From positions 600,579 to 664,578 of the forward strand of contig KN832564.1 of NCBI GenBank assembly GCA_000827205.1: 64,000 nt of DNA. The letters are read 5' to 3'. The position numbers were made by a program, and so were the translations under genes. Position 1 is the stretch's first letter. The number at the start of each line of letters is the position of its first letter. The notes beneath the pieces are model-generated. The model did no database searches. It saw only the letters and a program-made list of their open reading frames with translations, and had not been told where the DNA came from. The DNA comes from Plicaturopsis crispa FD-325 SS-3. Taxonomy: Eukaryota > Basidiomycota > Agaricomycetes > Amylocorticiales > Amylocorticiaceae. Positions 44,890 through 59,202 of this stretch are shown here, piece after piece.

Positions 44890-46442
44890 CGTAGTGCTGT
44901 TTGTCGAAAGATCCGTTTGCATCACTCATGACATGGACCCCTTCGCTCGTACGTGGATCCTGCAGTACACTATCTTCTGTTACTTACACTGCATATTCCA
45001 TCACAAGTTTGTGCTGATAGCATCGATCGGTGCCTCTCATTGTGATGGAGTACATTGCCAGTCAATATACCCGCAAAATGGCTTATTTTTATCGTTCAAT
45101 TTCTCAGAGCGCTGCGAGCGGCGTCGAGACCAGCGTTTGAGTAGCTTCTGCATCCCACCATCTAAGTTTCTGACCCGTGGTCCACCGCGATGTGCCCGCC
45201 CGTGGGGCCATACATCCTGGCCAGACTTGCCTTTCCTAGTGCTGGGAATCATCGGTATTTCGTTCGCTCTTCTGCTGGGCGTTGTCCGCTGAACAGTCGT
45301 CTACTCAGAAGTGGAGGAATTCGAACTCGTCCTATCTAGGCCGAAACCGCAGTGGAAGCAACAAAATGGTAGGCAAATGTCGCATTCGTTTACGTCCGCC
45401 TGGTACAGAAGAGACCTTCCCCCGGTGCGGAAGGCGTCAGACTGCGTTCGTGGCTCTCCTTTGAAGGCCTCATGTTAGTCTCGACAACCTCATGTTATAT
45501 GGGGAACAATTACCTCCGTCGACTCTTCACAGAATGTGGAAGATGAGTGGCACCCAACTAGCCGTGTGTACCGGTCATATGCGACAAGTACGTTTGCGCC
45601 CGTATCCACTCCCTCAGAAGCTAAGACTCCGCTCTTACAGGTTGTGCGTTTGGACCATCTAGATAAGAGCTCGGGAGTATATTTATCTTGCGCCCCCGAC
45701 TGGATACGCAAGGTCGGTTTATATTCCCTTATATTGATGCGTCCCCTCACATCGTGGTTATCATTTCGACACAGTCCGTATTCACAGTACTGGGTCTCTT
45801 CGCATCTCGCGCTGCATCGTGTTGACGTTCTTCGTGGCGTACACGGACTGTCCGTGATCGCACGGATATCGGGCGCTTATTACATTTCGCAAATTGGAAT
45901 CGACATGCACTGGCTGGGCCCATCAAGTGACATTGCCAGTAGGTAGTGATATTTATGCACGCCTGTTCGGTGTGCTGGTACTGCCCACGAGAATGGAGCG
46001 CACCATAGATGACAGCGTCTCATGTCATCTCCGCTGAGAAAGAGGCGAGTGTACTGTATCATATGTATACAGGTACATGGGGTAACGGGTACAATAGCTG
46101 AAATATTGGGTAGGAATACAGTGTGAACTGTGCTAAATCCAGGGAAATACATGTAAGCGTTCCAGCCGCAGCGATCCGACGATTAGATCATGTATCCAAT
46201 GAGCGGAAGAATGCAGCGAGATCATCAGCGCGACGACGAGATAGAATGCGAAACATAGCGAGTTGTGAGTTGCGAAATGTCATGAGAAATGGTGATAGTC
46301 GATGATGAGTTGGGGTAATTGTGCCAAGGAGTGTAAAGGGGTGATAAAGTGCGACCTAAAGAATCTATCAATATCGCATACAGTTAGCCAGCAGCATGTA
46401 CGAGGACGAACTCACCAAGTGAAATGCGGAGGCGAAGACAAG
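44890..46442. other. 1.55-kb gap
   Basis: I see no supported gene. The longest frames (44654-45292 and 45536-45946, plus) have no motif and no clean exon structure. A B-box-like GTTCGAATTCC on the minus strand near 45316-45335 lacks the stems of a tRNA. Confidence 0.4.
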
Positions 46443-48005
46443 TCAGAATGGCAGTGGGCCTGGGCGAGCTCCGAGACGCATAGTCCAGCGCTTTCTCGAT
46501 GTCTGCTGATCGATGCCGTGGAAGAATAATTTCCTGCCTTGCAAGAGATCAACGCGCCGGAGTCCCTGCTTCTCCTCCCACGCCGTGAGGCTGGGGGAAG
46601 TCTCGCATCGCTGCTTGAAAGCGGCGCAGCAATTCTGGAGGTATTCGGGAGGGATGCGGCCCAGTTCCTTGCGCGTAAGAACCTCATTGAATGTCTCGTA
46701 GATTGCGTCAAAGACGTCGCAGCAACGAATGCCATCAGCGCGGCGTACGTTGACAGGCCATAACGGGAGGTCGGGGCTAGTGATGACCATTTCGGTGGGC
46801 GCTGGTGATCCAGCGGGCGCAGTAAGTTCGTCTTTGGTGAGTGCCCGACTCGGGTGGTGAGGGAAGGTGAAACGAATAAGTTCCCGTGGCTGGGAGACGT
46901 CAAACCGCAGCCATGGGTAGTCAGGGAATGGGCAAAGCAGTTGCCAGTGCAAACTCGCCATCGTCAAGTCAGCGTGTTCTTGATGAACCGCGAAAGTTAA
47001 GTCGGATGACTGCTAAGAACAGGTGTCTGAGAACTCACCCGGCTTAGATTTAGTATCAGCGGTCGGTTTCTTCTTGAGCGGAGCATCCTCAGTTTCACGG
47101 AAAACGGAGCGATGCACCCGAGGTGGCTTGCGCGTCGAGACTTCGCATGCAGAAGCGTATCCTGAGACGCTAGTGTCTGAAGACTCCTTCCGATGAGTAC
47201 GCGGGCCTGCCGGCCGAGTAGAGGGGACATCGCCCGCTGAAGCATATCCAGATGCATCGGCCTTCAGAGACTCTCTGCGCATGCGAGGTTTCGGAAGCTC
47301 CTTCGCAGGAGGCGAAGTGCTACCACGGGGACGAGGGAGGTCAGGCTCCTCCGTCTTCAAAGACTCTCTGCGCGTGCGCGGTCTTGGCAGCTCTTTCGCT
47401 GCGGGTGACACGCTACTGCGGGGAGGAGATAGATCCGCGACATCTCGCACGTCTCTACGGGGTATCGGGGCGACGATGTGCCCCACGGATGCCCCTCTGT
47501 ATGTGCTATCGGTCCGCTGAACACCGTGATAAGCTCTCGGTGCTTCCACGCGTGTTGTGGGTGTTGTGTGGGGAGGGGGAATGGACGGGCGCGAATCCCG
47601 TCTCTGGGATGCCGCTCGCCGTATTGCAAAGGTGTCGTCGTCGTCGTTAGTCGTTACAGTCGGTTGTCGTGAAATTATGCGTGGTTGCTGAGCTCTAGAA
47701 GGTCTCCCTTTCGTCGTCGTAGCATCATCCCTTCCCCCCACATCCGGCAGCGCAATCTTCGGGATCTTGGGTGTCGACGGTCTTCTGCCTAAGTAACTCT
47801 TGTACATGGCGTGCGTTAATTCAGCGATAGTGATAGGCAGTGAAGAAAGGTGGGGGGAGGGCGACGGAGACGATGCCGTGGACTTGTGCTGCGAGCGATC
47901 GAGCTGTAAGGAGGAGAGACGCCTGTTAGCACCGCAGTCTTATAGAGGAGGTAATGTTCAAGTTCGTTACCAGGGGGTGACTGCGCGGATCGAACCTTGA
48001 AGAGC
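46443..48005 (-). CDS. DUF6699-like protein, 5' end uncertain
   Basis: At least three exons: one ending at 47971, then 47903-47039, then 46978-46443. The first is open from about 48005 but its start codon is not clear. The first 280 residues are disordered, rich in Ser, Arg and Pro, with tandem-like 'ELPRPRTRRESLK' / 'ELPKPRMRRESLK' and 'SGYASA' repeats. The C-terminal 170 residues read 'MASLHWQLLCPFPDYPWLRFDV', then 'LTAPAGSPAP', 'WPVNVRRADGIRCCDVFDAIY' and 'GLRRVDLLQGRKLFFHGI'. This is the pattern of the DUF6699 domain, common in mushrooms, whose function is unknown. The family name is from memory of the pattern and needs a profile search. Confidence 0.65.
47251..47400 (-). repeat. coding repeat in the DUF6699-like gene
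   Basis: Two imperfect units encode 'AKELPRPRTRRESLKTEE' and 'AKELPKPRMRRESLKADA', each following a Pro/Ser block. They are part of the disordered head. Confidence 0.6.
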
Positions 48006-48041
48006 CACAGGCCCCCTCAGTAAACGCTCTTCAGACCGAGG

Positions 48042-48780
48042 TCAAGCAAGGAGAGGAAGAGCAGGAAGCAAGGGAGGTGATATGTGGGGGAGGCGCCCTC
48101 GAGTAAAACACGAGGCGATAGGGGCGTAAGTACATAACCTAATCGAGAAGCAGACCAATATCGCGGTCGGGTACTGTACTCGCCCCCACACGTGAGTGTG
48201 ATAGCCTAAACACGTTGTGTTGAGCGCTTGACGGTTATATGTCTTGATATCGGTGAGCACTGGCAGGACTGGCATGGTGGTTTTAGCATACGGAGTAGAC
48301 ATCATCATGAAAGTGACAAAATTCAACATACAACTGTGAAAAATAGGATTTGTTGAAGGCATTCAAAGCCTACTTACAGTGGTTGGCTCTCGTGTTCTGG
48401 AGCCTGCATCAGCAAATGATGAAAGCGTGCCGCGATAATGCAAGGACACACCTCCAAGCTTTCACTGTCAGGCAAACGTGCTCGACGAGAAGCGCTGAGC
48501 TGCATCCAACGGAAAGGCCGGAAGGTTCTATCCATCGCCGACCAGAGGGTCATGCGGCCCGTCATATCCGGGATGGGGACACATCCTCGTCTCTTCACAG
48601 GGCGTACATGGAGAGTATCCCATTGGTCGTAGTCGCTGCACGCGACGCCCGCAAGCAGAGGGATGTGTTCTGTTGTTGTTATTAGTAATGCATGCTTTGC
48701 GTGCATGTTGGGCACCTGAAAGGTAAAGTTAGCATGATTCGAGTGGCGTAGAATTCACGGTACATACCGCGACATGAGTT
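48042..48780 (-). CDS. possible multi-exon gene of unknown function
   Basis: Two good introns support coding on this strand: one runs from GTATGT to TTTCAG with a GCTAAC branch site (about 48769-48718), the other from GTAAGT to TTCACAG (about 48378-48333). Between them a frame of about 113 codons includes 'KHALLITTTEHIPLLAGVAC' and 'QWDTLHVRPV'. After the second it continues as 'CMLNFVTFMMMSTPYAKTTM'. I do not recognise the product. The start and end are not fixed. It could also be a non-coding spliced transcript. Confidence 0.3.
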
Positions 48781-49436
48781 TGCATCAGGAATCACCGGTG
48801 ACTAGTGACTGAGTCGACGTTGCGGATCGTCTTGCCTAGACCAACAGCGACTTACTAGCCTTAGACGTGAAATTTGGAAGGTCATAAGTTCCAGTGCTAT
48901 ATGGCAGAGGTTAGCCGAAAACAGGTCGATTTGTTCAGCCATTTGAGAGTCGGTTTCGGGGAGTAAGGTAAAGCGCAGTTGGCGTCGGAAACCATAGCTT
49001 GAACTTGAACAACTTGAAGCCTGAAGCTTGTAGATTTGACATGCACTCAATGCGAGATCTACAACTTGAAGGCGCCCGTAACTTTGCAGTGGTGAGCTCA
49101 GCCGTGCGGTGGTCACAGTCTCTTCATTCGTCTGCAATATGACGAGAAATCCGGAAATTCGTCGACTGAGGAGTTTTTGCGTTGTACAAAGAGGGAAGGC
49201 AGCGATTTGACAAAGATTTGACGCTGTTCAAGTAGTTTGGTTGCATGTTTTTGCGAAATGCGAGAGCAAGAGTCACGGTCGACGACTCGACGGAGATCGT
49301 CAGGGGCTATCGGAACTCGGATAGATCTTCGAGCGGCGCTTCGGCCCATGCCGAGCAAAAAGTTTGGCCGATTGCTTTGCACCTCCCGGTCAATCCAAGT
49401 GTAAAACTCCAGTCAAAATCAGCTCCTTTGGCTACC
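48781..49436. other. spacer before NOP56
   Basis: No supported gene. It should include the NOP56 promoter and perhaps the 5' exons of the uncertain minus-strand model. Confidence 0.4.
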
Positions 49437-51247
49437 ATGGTTAGCCATGTACTCTTCGAGACAGCCTCGGGCTATGCTATCTTCGAGGCAAAACTACACG
49501 AAGATATCGGGGCCAAAACACCGGCAGCGCAGGCCTCGATAACGGATTTTGCCAAGTTTAGCAAAATGGTTAGCTTGATGAGCTTTTCGCCATTCAAAAG
49601 TGCGGCGGAGGCACTGGAAAATGCCAATGATGTGTCCGAAGGTGCGTGCTATGCCTATAGAGCTGTCGCAATATGCTAAAGCAATATACACGAACTTGGT
49701 GTGTAGGTATCGTCAGCGACCATCTCAAGTCACTGCTCGAATTGAATCTTTCGAAACCGTCCAAAAAATCCACTGTTGTCCTTGCCGTCTCCGACTCCGT
49801 CCTCGCTACATCCATCAAGAATGAGCTCTCTATCCAATGTATGGTCGCCGAGCCAGTCCCCGATCTCATGCGGGGTATACGTTTACATGCGTCGAAGCTG
49901 CTAAAGGGCCTCGAAGCAAACGACATCACCAAAGCCCAGCTTGGACTCGGTCATTCGTATTCACGATCGAAGCTGAAATTCAACGTCAACCGCATAGACA
50001 ACATGATTATACAAGCCATTGCCCTCCTAGATCAACTCGACAAGGACGTCAACTTGTTCTCGATGCGTATACGGGAGTGGTACGGCTACCATTTCCCGGA
50101 ACTCGTTAAATTGGTTCCCGACAACTACCAGTACGCGCGCGTTGCCCAGTTTATCGGCGACAAAGATGTATTGGACGAGGAGAAACTACCAGACCTGGCG
50201 GTCATATTGGACGACGATTCTACCCTCGCCCAAAATATCCTCGATGCTGCGCGGGGGTCTATGGGTTCTTCGCTGTCCGAGATAGACATGCTGAACATCT
50301 CCGCCTTCGCAGTACGGGTTGTATCCATCGCCGAGTACCGGAAATCGTTGATTTCGTATCTCTCGGAGAAAATGAACCTCGTCGCACCCAGTCTGACTGC
50401 GCTATTAGGCGAGCGGATAAGTGCACGGCTTATCAGCCACGCCGGTAGTTTGACAAATTTGAGCAAATATCCGGCCAGCACTGTCCAGATTCTCGGCGCC
50501 GAGAAGGCACTCTTCCGAGCTTTGAAGACGAAGGGCAACACCCCCAAGGTATTTGTTCTCTTCCATACGGTTATAGACCCCTCTAATATCTCTTTTCCGT
50601 AGTACGGGCTTATCTATCACTCAACATTCATTGGCCGTGCGGGTCCCAAGCATAAGGGGCGCATCTCGCGATTCTTGGCAAACAAATGCTCTATCGCGTC
50701 GCGGATAGATTGCTACTCGGGTATGCGCTTTTTTATGCGACCCTATTCTGGCACGAAACTGATGTATGTACCTTTGTAGACACACCAACCGCCAAGTTCG
50801 GCGAGGCGCTGCGTGCGCAGGTCGAAGAGCGATTGTCCTTCTTCGAGACTGGCGCGCCTCCACAGAAGAATTCCGAAGCTATTCGCAAGGTACTGGCGGA
50901 TCTGGCATTGGAGGAGGATGACGCGGACGACGACATGGACGCTGAGCCGGCATTAACAACGTTGGTGCCTTCGCCCAAAAAGAAGAAGGAGAAGAAGCGG
51001 AAGAGCGACGCGATGGACGTCGACAGCGACGATGAGGAGCAGGCGCCGAAGAAGGCGAAGCTGTCGAAGGAGGAAAAGAAAGCGCTGAAAAAGGAGAAAA
51101 AGAAGGCGGCCAAGGAGGCTGCTGCGGGCGATGTAAGTTTCATTGGCGTGTTGTTGAATCATCCTGCTCACGCCGTTTACTTCATAGGACGAGGCGGTAT
51201 CGAAGAAAAAGAAGGAGAAAAAGGAGAAAAAGAAGAGCAAGGAGTGA
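49437..51247 (+). CDS. NOP56: box C/D snoRNP core protein NOP56
   Basis: NOP56 is a core part of nucleolar box C/D particles that 2'-O-methylate rRNA. Five exons (49437-49641, 49707-50548, 50603-50720, 50780-51132, 51188-51247) give about 525 aa. The N-terminus is '[15 protein letters not shown]'. The central Nop domain shows '[20 protein letters not shown]', '[20 protein letters not shown]', '[20 protein letters not shown]', '[17 protein letters not shown]' and '[20 protein letters not shown]'. These fit NOP56 rather than NOP58. The C-terminus is a KKE/KKK-rich tail, expected for nucleolar retention, and carries acidic '[12 protein letters not shown]'. No break was found. Confidence 0.96.
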
Positions 51248-52784
51248 TCCATGCATCATTTGTCCCATGTCTTGTCTTATTTCTCTCTGTTGTCGATCTA
51301 TAGGCTCATTTATAACATGCTGTGCCAGTCCGTTCCGAGAGCAGGAAATAAAGACCGGAAGAGGTTGCGTCCGACATAAGTAGTCGTCGCCGAAATTTTC
51401 AACATATAGTGACCACTGACCGATTTTAGCAAGCAGAGCCACACACTTCCTGTATCAATACCATTCATGAGCACAGGTCATTTCTGACCTGTTATTACAT
51501 GCCCGCACCCCGTCAAATTTCAAGGTCCACTGCTGTTTAATTCTTTGTCGAGATGTGCTAGGGGTCTTGGGTATCAGGGTCCCGGGGTCCTGTCTATGTG
51601 CATTTGTACCGCCAGCACTATGTTCCTTTCTGTCTGCCTCCATCGTTTGCGAAACAATATACATGGGCCCTACCAGCTCTGAACGCGTACGAAATCATCT
51701 CGTCTATTCGTGTTCGTCCTGTACCCGCCGATGCTGGATTCGCTTATGCAACATCGCGCCATACGCTACAAATTCTCTCCGATTGCTCTCCGACATGCGA
51801 GACACGCGTTTCACAGCACAACTTCCACACAGACAAAAGCACGCATGACTAGTGCTCGCCCATGTGATTGCACACTTACCAGTGACCACTGGACACAATA
51901 TTCTCAATAGGGCCCCGCGTCGCACTACATCTGATATGTAATATGTCGATACGGCCTGGCGGGTCAACTGCCCTGAGCGCTGAGCTCGGTGAAAGGGGGA
52001 GTAGACGGATAGAAAGGTCGCACCCCCATGGGCCAAAGCTAACATGAATACCTACAGCTCGCTATGCGACGTGTTGCCATGTGCAGGATGCTGCTCGGGC
52101 TGGTCATGCATAGGCACAATAGTGCTCGCCCGCCATGGCGTTTCCGCCATCCCGTTCGTTGGGACCATCTCTTTGATTTCTCTCGCAGGCAACTAGGCAA
52201 CGGGTATGTGTCGAACTCCATTCAGAATATGGCGAAACTGTTACAACAGTCCTGGATCGATAACGAGTCCTGTGATCACTTACAGGTACCAATTGATTTC
52301 GCAGTTCAAAGTCGGTTACCTTTGTGTCGCCCTTAGGCTTGCGTCATTGACGAACTGGTAGTGGGTACGGTGCGATCTACGGACTCGAACCTATTGCTTT
52401 CCTATGCTGACAGCATGGTTGCTACAGGTCCAGTGACTGTCTGTCCGAGAAACCTCCTCTAAATATGCCCTGAATGGGCGTTCACATCGAGTTTTTGACC
52501 ACCTGTGTGCGCTCAAAAATGGGACACGGGGCTCGCAGGACGTGTCAACTACTCGCACCCAGATCATTCCCAGGATTGACGTCCACGTGGACCACTTCGG
52601 CCGCTGTGCGCGCAGTCTTCGGTTCTGAACAACGTTCCCTAATTTACTTACCCAATGCTACTGTGCAGGTGCTAGCTAAGCTTGTGTACGATGGGCTCTG
52701 CCGTCATAGAAAAGGCTATAAGGAGCGCTCCCGCTCTTGGTCAATTCGCGCCTTCCACCCTCACAGCAGAACGCTCTCATCATC
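51248..52784. other. 1.5-kb gap with glucoamylase promoter
   Basis: No gene is supported. Overlapping short ORFs near 51.6-52.0 kb lack motifs. A large upstream region is usual for a carbon-regulated secreted enzyme, but I cannot point to a specific operator. Confidence 0.4.
52717..52722 (+). promoter_or_regulatory. TATA-like box of glucoamylase
   Basis: TATAAG lies about 65 bp before the ATG in the context GGCTATAAGG. Confidence 0.45.
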
Positions 52785-55089
<2,305 letters not shown>

Positions 55090-55331
55090 TGCACACTTAT
55101 TCGATTTGGATGTGTTTTCGAAAGTGGCCATGTTCAGCGGCACTATTCGTCCCATGTGTATTCGCTAAACGTTATTCATTTGCTTGTCTCTTCGAAGGAT
55201 AATGTGATTACAGAGGAGCTTATAACATAGTTGAAAGATAGACACCGCTGACTCGCGGCTGAGGACAAGATGAGGACGAGGGTCGGCGCTTCCGCACGAT
55301 ATCTTATGGATCGGAGAATGTCATCGCAAAA
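55090..55331. other. convergent spacer, glucoamylase and peroxidase
   Basis: These 242 bp hold the two 3' ends; no gene. Confidence 0.5.
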
Positions 55332-56934
55332 TCACAGCGGCAGAGGCAGAGCGGATTCCTCGCACTATACAGTGCGTCGATTAATGCCTTGGTCGCAATA
55401 TAGTCATGAACTTTACTCACGGAATCTTCAACATCTAATACCGTATGCCCCGCTGGAAGTGTCGCAGGGGTTTTCCAACCTGCTCCTTCTGGGATAACCT
55501 CAGAACAATCGACTAGTTCACTGATGTTTTGTCCGTTATTGGCCACTTTGGCCATGGCATCACGGAACGCATCCACCATGGCGTGAGAATCGTCTGAGAC
55601 ATGAAAAAACATAAGAAAACGCCATTTTAAAAGATACAAAAGAGACGGCACTCAACGGGCGAACGAAGCCCATTTGCACGCCGTCTGCGGTGCCCGAGCA
55701 ATCGCCTCATCAGACTGCAGGCGAAATTGGCCATGTATCGGTGCTTTCACTTCGCCTTGGTTGTTCCCACTGCCCGGGTACGTCTTACCCTTCAGCAACA
55801 TCTGCAAAATCGGCATTAGCCGTCGTAATTAGTACTATCCCGTCACTGTATGAACTCACCTCCAGATAGAACTGATTATCAAAGACTTCAGGAGTTGAGT
55901 CAAACGGTGCGCCCGGAACTGTGGGATCTGTCGTCTGCTGTGTACCGATCGAGTGCGACGCCAGCAGCGCCACAGTATCGTCAGGAGAGAATCCTGCGTC
56001 TGCCATGCGGTCAAGAATTTGATCGACCGTATAGAAAGGTGCGGGTGCTATTGTGCTCGGCGGCGCAGGTGCTGTTGCGTCTGGGCGTCCAGCTAAAAAT
56101 TGAATTCTTGGAGCCCCTGGGCAATTAGTGAGTGCGATTGCGCCTGCGAACTGGATGCTAAAGTTGGGAAGGGAGTTATTTTGATGCTAACAAGCGAGGG
56201 GAGGGGTATTTACATATCGCCATAGCTGACGTTGTGTGCGTCTGCGGTGGATTGCAGTGCGTTGACGATATCCTGAAGGCCGATATTGGCCGCTGTCGAC
56301 GAAGACTATCAGCACGATATCACTAAAGATCAATCAACGGAGATATGTACTATACGCAAGTTCCGTTGTCGAATATTTTATGATGCTCCCATCTACGAAT
56401 GACCAGCGCACCTATTAGCTGAAGAGCTAGACTCCGAACGAGCTCATGTGTACCTGCGCCGCCCCCTCTACAGATGGACGAATGAGCATCATGATTATTC
56501 GAGCATAGAACGGGGATGGGACTTACCCAAACGATCCAGAAGACCAAAGCGACTTGGACAAGCCCACACTATCGTGAAACATTAGGCGGATCGAGGACCT
56601 CGCATCTTGGCCGCATACGCCGCCGTCGAATCTGAGGTCGGAGATATAGTCATGATGTGTAGATGCTTTAGAATTGAAACGCCAACGTACAAATTATTTT
56701 GAACATCGTATAATACCTGCGCACGGAATTGTTAGCAGACTGTCTCACATATCTCCAGAACGTCTCAGCGCACATTGAACCACTTGCAGCACTGGAATTG
56801 TTCACGCCGTCAGTTCTTAGAACCTGGAAGGTTCGCGGAACACTTGCCTGTGCATTTACAACAGCGTTTCGAGAACCAGGGCAATTTGTTGTTGAGGGCT
56901 GCAGGAACGCGCCTAAAAGCAGAAGATTCAACAT
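55332..56934 (-). CDS. class II (fungal secretory) heme peroxidase, generic type
   Basis: Eleven exons (56934-56848, 56791-56774, 56716-56691, 56631-56527, 56467-56454, 56392-56351, 56292-56214, 56157-55860, 55801-55657, 55593-55421, 55364-55332) sum to 339 aa in phase. The distal side reads '[20 protein letters not shown]' with Arg and His, then 'GGGADGSI' (Ca site). The proximal His is in '[10 protein letters not shown]', followed by '[17 protein letters not shown]'. The three Mn-binding acids appear replaced (Gln, Ser, Gln) and the surface Trp of lignin peroxidase is Ala. That makes it a generic class II peroxidase for low-redox substrates. Cysteines of the fold are kept, including one in the short last exon. 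The first intron uses a GC donor. The N-terminus is short for a signal peptide, so the true start may be in a further upstream exon. Confidence 0.85.
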
Positions 56935-57683
56935 TTTTCTACACGGCGTGGCCAGTGTGCGTACCTCGAACAGAAAGTATAGCGCAACACGCGACCGGTA
57001 GGAAACTTAATCCAATGGACGTGGAGGAAGGCATAGCTGATGCCAAACAGACGACGTGGCTACCGGAGCAAGATATGCCCACTTGCCTATAGTAACGTGG
57101 ATTTATGAGGGAAATGAAGGGGGTACGAGTCCAGCGGGAGTAAATCGCATGTCAAGTCTCGATGGTTGAGGAAACGTTGAAGTTTGAAGACTTAGTTGCA
57201 TTTGAAATCCCGTGACTAGAGCCCTTGAGGAAACACCGGCAGTGGATGCATAACGCGATAGATTCTCAAGACAGCTATTATCTACTGAGGAAAGTTCAGT
57301 ACGAATCTGACGGTGAGATTGAGCGTACTCACCCGATGAACTACCCGGACGCGGCGACATGCTTGTACACAGAAAATGTGCCAAGCTCTCTAGCAAACGC
57401 ACAAAAGAGAAGTACGATTTCTTGAACAAACCAGCGCCAATGCATCGCGTCCAGCGTAAATCCTCCTGTTACATAGAGACAACATAGAGACATTGCAGAG
57501 ATCGTGTTCAAGTTGGTAGCATCTGAGCGCATAGCACAAAGTGGTGGGTTTAGGGCCGGTTTCGTCGCGTTCATGCAGCCTGCTTGTGTAAAGTCCCCTT
57601 TACAAGCGATCTCTTATACGCCGCCATTCCCAGCGAGATCTCGCCTTTCTTCTACTTTTTATCATCTACGCACGCTGGCCACG
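56935..57683. other. spacer between divergent genes
   Basis: These 749 bp lie between the peroxidase and MYND-gene starts; no supported gene. Confidence 0.45.
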
Positions 57684-58892
57684 ATGCCAAAAAGACAGCG
57701 AGGATACTCTGTTCTCTCCCCGCCCAGCCTGTCCATGAGCGAACTAGTATGCAAAACACTAGACCACGATGCTACCGACATGCTCATCGACAAATGGCTC
57801 GAACACCGCAACGACGCGTACTGGGACTGGTTCCATGGCGTTCGCGAGAGAAAGCACGCCGCAAACACACAGAAGCAGCAGCTTCTCGTATGGAATAAGG
57901 GCGATTTCGTGCCCGAAAACATATTCATCAAGACCGTCGATACTGGTCGCCTCATTCCCCTCGATCGCACATGGACTACGAACGTATATCACCACCGCTC
58001 TATGCAGGAGAGAAAACTATCCATGATGCCTGTAGTATTCACGATGGTGCGACAGGATCTCTTTTCGGTGATTAGATCCTAGCTGAGTTGTAGATCCTAG
58101 CTCCCTGAGCTCATGCTCCTCAGGGGTATGCACGACCACGGTAGCGACGAGATATACATCATCGTCACCGACATGAAGCGCCAGGAAATGGACGATGTCA
58201 CAGAGTACTTTAAGCTGGTCTGCCATCACACCTTCGGTCGCACCTGCAAACCAAGCATGGAGAGACGGATCCAATACGAACGTACGTGCCCTTAGAGAAT
58301 TGCTTGCGGATACCTTGTTGAAAGCATCGCCCTGTTAGACATGCGCTTAGACCACGCGCTTCGAAAACAACGACGCACTCCATGCTTTCCACAAATCGAC
58401 CTCACCCTCCGCGCCATCCTCTACGAAAAACGACCGCCGTTCATCATCCTTTTCTCGCATCAGACAACTTCATACTCCCAGATCCTCTTCACGCACCCTT
58501 CCTTTGTCCCAGCGGAGGAAATATTCTACGACTTTCCGAGCGGTTGCCCCAACCCATGCTGCACCGACGATTGCGAAATGATCCGATTTCCCAGACATGG
58601 CGCCCAGGACGCCGTCGTTCTTGATATCAAGCGCGGTGGCCGGTTCGGGAGGAAAGTGCGCTCTCGGGAGATGTGCAATTGGATCGACTGTACAGTGTGC
58701 TTCAGCGAAGCAGATGGGGGGCATGCGACGGAGAGCAGCGAGGGTTCCCAGAGCAGTGGGGAGAGTGCAGAGTGCGTTAGGACGCCGGGGCAAACGTGCA
58801 GCAAGTGCAAGTTGGTCAAATATTCTAGTCCAAGTTGCCAGAAAGCAGACTGGTTGGAGCATCGCAGAGTGTGTGCGAAACCCTTGAACTGA
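57684..58892 (+). CDS. MYND-type zinc finger protein, possibly damaged
   Basis: The first exon from the ATG at 57684 gives 'MPKRQRGYSVLSPPSLSMSE' and 'ATDMLIDKWLEHRNDAYWDW'. The middle exon gives 'DHGSDEIYIIVTDMKRQEMD'. After a clean intron (about 58280-58338) the last exon runs from 'MRLDHALRKQRR' to the C-terminus. There a MYND finger is visible: 'CNWIDCTVC' and 'CSKCKLVKYSSPSCQKADW' with 'HRRVC'. MYND fingers bind short Pro-rich peptides in other proteins. The first junction is unclear: the region 58072-58105 holds a near-direct repeat of TAGATCCTAGCT and several stop codons, and no standard donor joins it without doubt. The gene may be whole with an odd intron or may be decaying. Confidence 0.6.
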
Positions 58893-59202
58893 CCATGACC
58901 ACCCTCCGGCTCTGCTGCATCGTTTCTTTGATCTCTTTTCACGTCGACCGCTGCCATTTTTCTTGCCGAGTTGTATACGGTCTCATTTATACATGTTCAT
59001 GTATCCTTCTACTTATTGCGACTTTTTACGCACGATGATTCTATCGAGTTCGTACCGGTGTACTTTCTTCCTCTGTATATCGTCGGCAATGCATGCGCAG
59101 TTCATGATGTCAAGGACTGCTTTCTATCTTGACTTCCGACGCCACCGCCAAAGGATCTCTTACTATCGGAAACGACCTTCGAAGTTTCGACTTTGCTTCA
59201 CC
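58893..59202. other. spacer before NAXE
   Basis: These 310 bp hold the NAXE promoter; no other gene is seen. Confidence 0.45.

Noticed and set aside
45316-45335. tRNA-like B box (GTTCGAATTCC, minus strand)
   Set aside because: The flanking bases do not form the T-stem and no A box is found at the expected distance.
47975-47995. Second B-box-like motif (GGTTCGATCC, minus strand)
   Set aside because: It falls in the coding frame of the DUF6699-like gene, and no acceptor or D-arm can be drawn.
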